Assembly (NCBI RefSeq): GCF_947494055.1
Contig: NZ_CANLTR010000022.1
Coordinates: forward strand, 1-45,000
Reading direction: 5' to 3'
From: an uncultured Jannaschia sp.
Lineage (GTDB): Bacteria; Pseudomonadota; Alphaproteobacteria; Rhodobacterales; Rhodobacteraceae
DNA: 45,000 nt
Within the stretch, counting starts at the first letter, position 1. Every line of letters begins with the position of its first letter. The notes below the pieces were generated by a model. It had not been told where the DNA came from. It was given only the letters and a program-made list of their open reading frames with translations, and made no database searches. The translations under genes and the position numbers were made by a program. Below, one piece after another: positions 40,983 through 45,000 of this stretch.

Positions 40983-43598
40983 ATGAACCTGGAGAAATTC
41001 ACGGAACGCGCACGGGGCTTCCTGCAGGCCGCGCAGACGATCGCGACGCGCGAGGGGAACCAGCAACTGGTTCCAGAGCATTTGCTCAAGGCGATCATGG
41101 ACGACGACGAGGGCATGGCGGCCAATCTGATTGCAGCCGCCGGAGGCGCGCCCGATCGGGTGAAGCAGGCCGTTGATGTGGCTGTCGCGAAGTTGCCGAA
41201 AGTGTCGGGTGATGCGGGGCAGGTCTATCTGTCGCGTGAGCTGACGCGCGTGTTGGACGAGGCGGAGACGGTCGCGAAGAAGGCGGGCGACAGCTTCGTG
41301 CCGGTCGAGCGGGTGCTGATGGCGCTGGCGATGGTCAAGTCGAAGGCCAAGGACGCGCTGGATGCCGGGGCAGTCAACGCGCAATCGCTGAACGCGGCGA
41401 TCAACGAGGTCCGGAAGGGTCGGACGGCGGACTCGGCCAATGCCGAGGAAGGCTACGAGGCGCTGAAGAAGTATGCCCGTGACCTGACCGAGGCGGCGCG
41501 GGACGGCAAGATCGACCCGATCATCGGGCGGGACGAGGAAATCCGTCGCGCCATGCAGATCCTGTCGCGGCGCACGAAGAACAATCCCGTCCTGATCGGC
41601 GAGCCGGGCACCGGCAAAACCGCGATCGCGGAGGGCCTCGCCCTGCGGATCGTCGACGGCGACGTGCCGGAGAGCCTGCGCAACAAACGGCTGATGGCGC
41701 TCGACATGGGCGCCCTGATCGCCGGCGCGAAGTATCGCGGTGAGTTCGAGGAGCGGCTGAAGTCCGTCCTGAACGAGGTCACTGCGGCCGCGGGGGAGGT
41801 CATCCTGTTCATTGACGAAATGCACACGCTCGTCGGCGCCGGGAAGTCCGAAGGCGCGATGGATGCGGCGAACCTGATCAAGCCGGCGCTGGCGCGCGGC
41901 GAGCTGCATTGCGTGGGTGCCACGACCCTCGACGAATACCGCAAGTATGTCGAGAAGGACGCGGCCCTGGCCCGGCGCTTTCAGCCTCTGATGGTGGAGG
42001 AGCCGACGGTCGAGGACACGATCTCGATCCTGCGCGGCATCAAGGAGAAGTACGAGCTGCACCACGGGGTGCGGATCAGTGACTCCGCCCTCGTCGCGGC
42101 AGCGAGCCTATCGAACCGCTACATCACCGATCGCTTCCTGCCCGACAAGGCCATCGATTTGGTCGACGAGGCGGCGTCGCGGTTGCGCATGGAGGTCGAT
42201 TCGAAGCCCGAGGAGCTGGACGCGCTCGATCGCGACATCCTGCAGAAGCAGATCGAGGCCGAAGCGTTGCGTCGCGAGGACGACCAGGCGTCGAAGGATC
42301 GACTGGAGCGGCTCGAAAAGGAGTTGTCCGAGGTGCAGCAGCGGAGCGCCGAGCTGACGGCGCGCTGGCAGGCCGAGCGTGACAAGCTGGACAGCGCGCG
42401 GAACCTGAAGGAACGTCTGGATGCGCTTCGGATCGAACTCGATCAGGCAAAGCGCGACGGTAATTTTGCTCGCGCGGGCGAGCTGCAATACGGCACGATC
42501 CCGGGTCTCGAAGCGCAGCTTGCCGAGGCGGAAGCCGAGGACGGCGACGTGATGGTCGAGGAAGCCGTGCGGCCCGAGCAGATCGCCAGCGTTGTCGAGC
42601 GGTGGACCGGCATTCCGGTCGCGCGGATGCTCGAGGGCGAGCGGGAGAAGCTCCTTCGTATGGAAGACGAACTCGGGCGTCGCGTCGTCGGGCAACGGCA
42701 AGCGGTGACGGCCGTGGCCAACGCGGTGCGCCGCGCCCGTGCCGGGCTCAACGACGAGGCACGCCCGCTGGGCAGCTTCCTGTTTCTCGGCCCGACCGGC
42801 GTCGGCAAGACGGAGTTGACGAAGGCGCTGGCGGAGTTCCTGTTCGACGATGACGGCGCGATGGTGCGGATCGACATGAGCGAGTTCATGGAGAAGCATT
42901 CCGTGGCCCGCCTCATCGGCGCACCCCCGGGCTATGTCGGCTACGACGAGGGGGGTGTCCTGACGGAGGCGGTCCGGCGCAGACCCTATCAGGTCGTGCT
43001 GTTCGACGAGGTCGAGAAGGCACATCCGGACGTGTTCAACGTGCTGCTGCAGGTCTTGGACGACGGTGTCCTGACCGACGGGCAGGGGCGCCGGGTCGAC
43101 TTCAAGCAGACGCTCATCATCCTGACGTCGAACCTCGGCGCGCAAGCGCTCAGTCAGTTGCCGGACGGTGCCGATGCGAGTGACGCGAAGCGCGACGTCA
43201 TGGACGCGGTCCGCGCGCATTTCCGGCCGGAGTTCCTGAACCGGCTGGACGAGACGATCATCTTCGATCGGCTGGCCCGTGGCGACATGGACGGCATTGT
43301 CGATATCCAGATCGCGCGGCTGACCAGACGTCTGGCCGGTCGGAAGATCAAGCTGGAACTCGAGGAGGGAGCGCGGAAATGGCTGGCGGAGGAGGGCTAC
43401 GATCCGGTCTTCGGCGCGCGTCCGCTGAAGCGCGTCATCCAGCGCGCGCTGCAGAACCCGCTGGCGGAGATGCTTCTGGCCGGAGAGATCGGCGACGATA
43501 GCTTCGTGCCCGTGATGGCCGGCGCAGACGGCCTCGTGATCGGCGACCGGGTCGCCACATCCGAACGCCGTCCCCCCGAACATGCGGTCGTGCACTGA
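40983..43598 (+). CDS. clpB: ATP-dependent disaggregase chaperone ClpB
   Basis: 871-aa Hsp100 disaggregase that threads aggregated proteins with DnaK help. An N-terminal Clp repeat domain (1-145) precedes AAA+ domain 1 with Walker A GEPGTGKT (206-213) and [15 protein letters not shown]. The coiled-coil middle domain (about 400-530), unique to ClpB, follows. AAA+ domain 2 has Walker A GPTGVGKT near 603-610 and [16 protein letters not shown], and a C-terminal domain ends the protein. Length is typical. The start at 40983 (MNLEKFT) follows AAGGAGA; the ATG at 40965 overlaps that ribosome site. A terminator follows. Confidence 0.97.
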   Translation: MNLEKFTERARGFLQAAQTIATREGNQQLVPEHLLKAIMDDDEGMAANLIAAAGGAPDRVKQAVDVAVAKLPKVSGDAGQVYLSRELTRVLDEAETVAKKAGDSFVPVERVLMALAMVKSKAKDALDAGAVNAQSLNAAINEVRKGRTADSANAEEGYEALKKYARDLTEAARDGKIDPIIGRDEEIRRAMQILSRRTKNNPVLIGEPGTGKTAIAEGLALRIVDGDVPESLRNKRLMALDMGALIAGAKYRGEFEERLKSVLNEVTAAAGEVILFIDEMHTLVGAGKSEGAMDAANLIKPALARGELHCVGATTLDEYRKYVEKDAALARRFQPLMVEEPTVEDTISILRGIKEKYELHHGVRISDSALVAAASLSNRYITDRFLPDKAIDLVDEAASRLRMEVDSKPEELDALDRDILQKQIEAEALRREDDQASKDRLERLEKELSEVQQRSAELTARWQAERDKLDSARNLKERLDALRIELDQAKRDGNFARAGELQYGTIPGLEAQLAEAEAEDGDVMVEEAVRPEQIASVVERWTGIPVARMLEGEREKLLRMEDELGRRVVGQRQAVTAVANAVRRARAGLNDEARPLGSFLFLGPTGVGKTELTKALAEFLFDDDGAMVRIDMSEFMEKHSVARLIGAPPGYVGYDEGGVLTEAVRRRPYQVVLFDEVEKAHPDVFNVLLQVLDDGVLTDGQGRRVDFKQTLIILTSNLGAQALSQLPDGADASDAKRDVMDAVRAHFRPEFLNRLDETIIFDRLARGDMDGIVDIQIARLTRRLAGRKIKLELEEGARKWLAEEGYDPVFGARPLKRVIQRALQNPLAEMLLAGEIGDDSFVPVMAGADGLVIGDRVATSERRPPEHAVVH

Positions 43599-43615
43599 CA
43601 ATCTCATTTTCGTGG

Positions 43616-43646
43616 AAGGGGCGGTCGATTGGCCGCCCTTTCTCAT
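43616..43646 (+). terminator. Rho-independent terminator after clpB
   Basis: A GC-rich stem of up to 11 bp (43616-43626 with 43631-43641, two G-U pairs) with a 4-base loop GATT is followed by a short T-rich tail (TTTCTCATT). It lies 17 bp after the clpB stop. The remaining 220 bp up to msrP hold no gene I can support. Confidence 0.8.
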
Positions 43647-43869
43647 TGGGTCTGGTCCATCTCTGTTAACGTTCCGGTGAAGGACGCTTGCGGTGCCGAT
43701 TGTCGCCGGGCACGGTGTCGATGACCTGCATGATGGGTGGCGCGGTAAATGCTGCGTCGCCTTGCGGGATGGAATGGAACCGGACGTCGGGTGACGTGCG
43801 TCTGTTCGGTAAGCGAGCTGACGCGGAACGGGGCCCGCCTGGATCCGATCGACGAGACGAGGACCTGAC

Positions 43870-44766
<897 letters not shown>

Positions 44767-44770
44767 GGCG

Positions 44771-45000
44771 TTGAACGCGATCACTGCATATGGCCCGCGT
44801 ATCTCGGGCTTCGCGCGGCGAGTGCCATCATGGGTGGTCTATCTTCTTGGTTGTGTTCCGGGAATCTTCCTTCTCCTGCGGGGCATGAGCGGACAGCTCG
44901 GTATTGATCCGGTCGAAACGCTGGAGCACGAGCTCGGCCTTTTGGCGCTACAGTTCCTACTGGGTTCCCTGACGATCACCCCGATCCTTCGGTTCGCAAG
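44771..45000 (+). CDS. msrQ: protein-methionine-sulfoxide reductase heme-binding subunit (partial)
   Basis: The first 76 codons of the membrane heme-b protein that feeds electrons to MsrP (formerly YedZ); the gene runs off the window. The translated start is followed by RVPSWVVYLLGCVPGIFLLL, then GQLGIDPVETLEHELG, which are diagnostic for MsrQ: a first transmembrane helix, then the conserved GLGVDPVxxLEH-like loop. The likely start is TTG at 44771, four bases after the msrP stop. No in-frame ATG is available before the conserved RVP; a GTG at 44822 would cut into it. Confidence 0.9.
   Translation, partial: MNAITAYGPRISGFARRVPSWVVYLLGCVPGIFLLLRGMSGQLGIDPVETLEHELGLLALQFLLGSLTITPILRFA

Overview
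The window is a dense, high-GC stretch of bacterial chromosome. It most likely comes from an alphaproteobacterium of the Rhodobacteraceae (Rhodobacter/Roseobacter group). The strongest markers are a RegB/RegA (PrrB/PrrA) redox two-component pair close to ahcY, AddAB instead of RecBCD, an alphaproteobacterial AmgK-MurU pair beside tsaE, a glnK-amtB pair and many small family proteins typical of that group. I see no insertion sequence, prophage, CRISPR array, rRNA or tRNA. Assignments rest on reading translated sequence and motifs only; no database search was possible.

Layout. 1-340: edge region with no gene I can support except perhaps the last codons of a truncated one. 341-3288: LOG-family protein (-), threonine/serine dehydratase-like enzyme (+), thioredoxin-like protein (+), small DMT-type membrane protein (-). 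3379-6501: lysine/diaminopimelate block, dapD and dapE, with a DUF-type protein (-), a GlsB/YeaQ stress membrane protein behind an EcfG-like promoter, and an unknown 111-aa protein coupled to dapE. 6524-9356: recQ and yaaA (-). 9488-10507: TRAP substrate-binding protein without permease genes. 10584-13824: rsmD (-), peroxiredoxin (+), arginase and ornithine cyclodeaminase (+, overlapping). 13827-17363: a tightly overlapping (-) operon, ridA-like, GDPD, GNAT-like, phhB, mscS. 17439-20554: type I secretion ABC transporter plus HlyD adaptor (-). 20634-22787: class A penicillin-binding protein (-). 23054-24762: glnK-amtB (+). 24914-36822: a long (-) run, regB, PAS-domain protein, tsaE, amgK, murU, addB, addA, trxA. 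36902-37779: regA and a small lipoprotein (+). 37811-38857: GNAT and HD-domain proteins (-). 38987-45000: ahcY, a DUF2853 protein, clpB, msrP and the start of msrQ (+).

How the genes work together. DapD and DapE are the succinylase-branch enzymes making meso-diaminopimelate for peptidoglycan and lysine. PBP1A polymerises the wall, and AmgK-MurU salvages MurNAc from it. Arginase and ornithine cyclodeaminase turn arginine into ornithine, then proline and ammonium, while GlnK-AmtB handles ammonium uptake. RegBA is the redox-responsive global regulator. ClpB, MsrPQ, the peroxiredoxin, YaaA and thioredoxin form a stress-repair set. AddAB, RecQ and RsmD/TsaE serve DNA repair and RNA modification.

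I found no clearly new multi-gene system. The most useful leads are the kinase-less membrane PAS protein in the regB-to-trxA run, divergent regB/regA with no senC between them, the unknown protein coupled to dapE, the small lipoprotein overlapping regA, the orphan type I exporter and TRAP receptor, and several sequence-level regulatory candidates: an EcfG-like promoter, an RpoH-like promoter, a RegA-like site, and hairpins.
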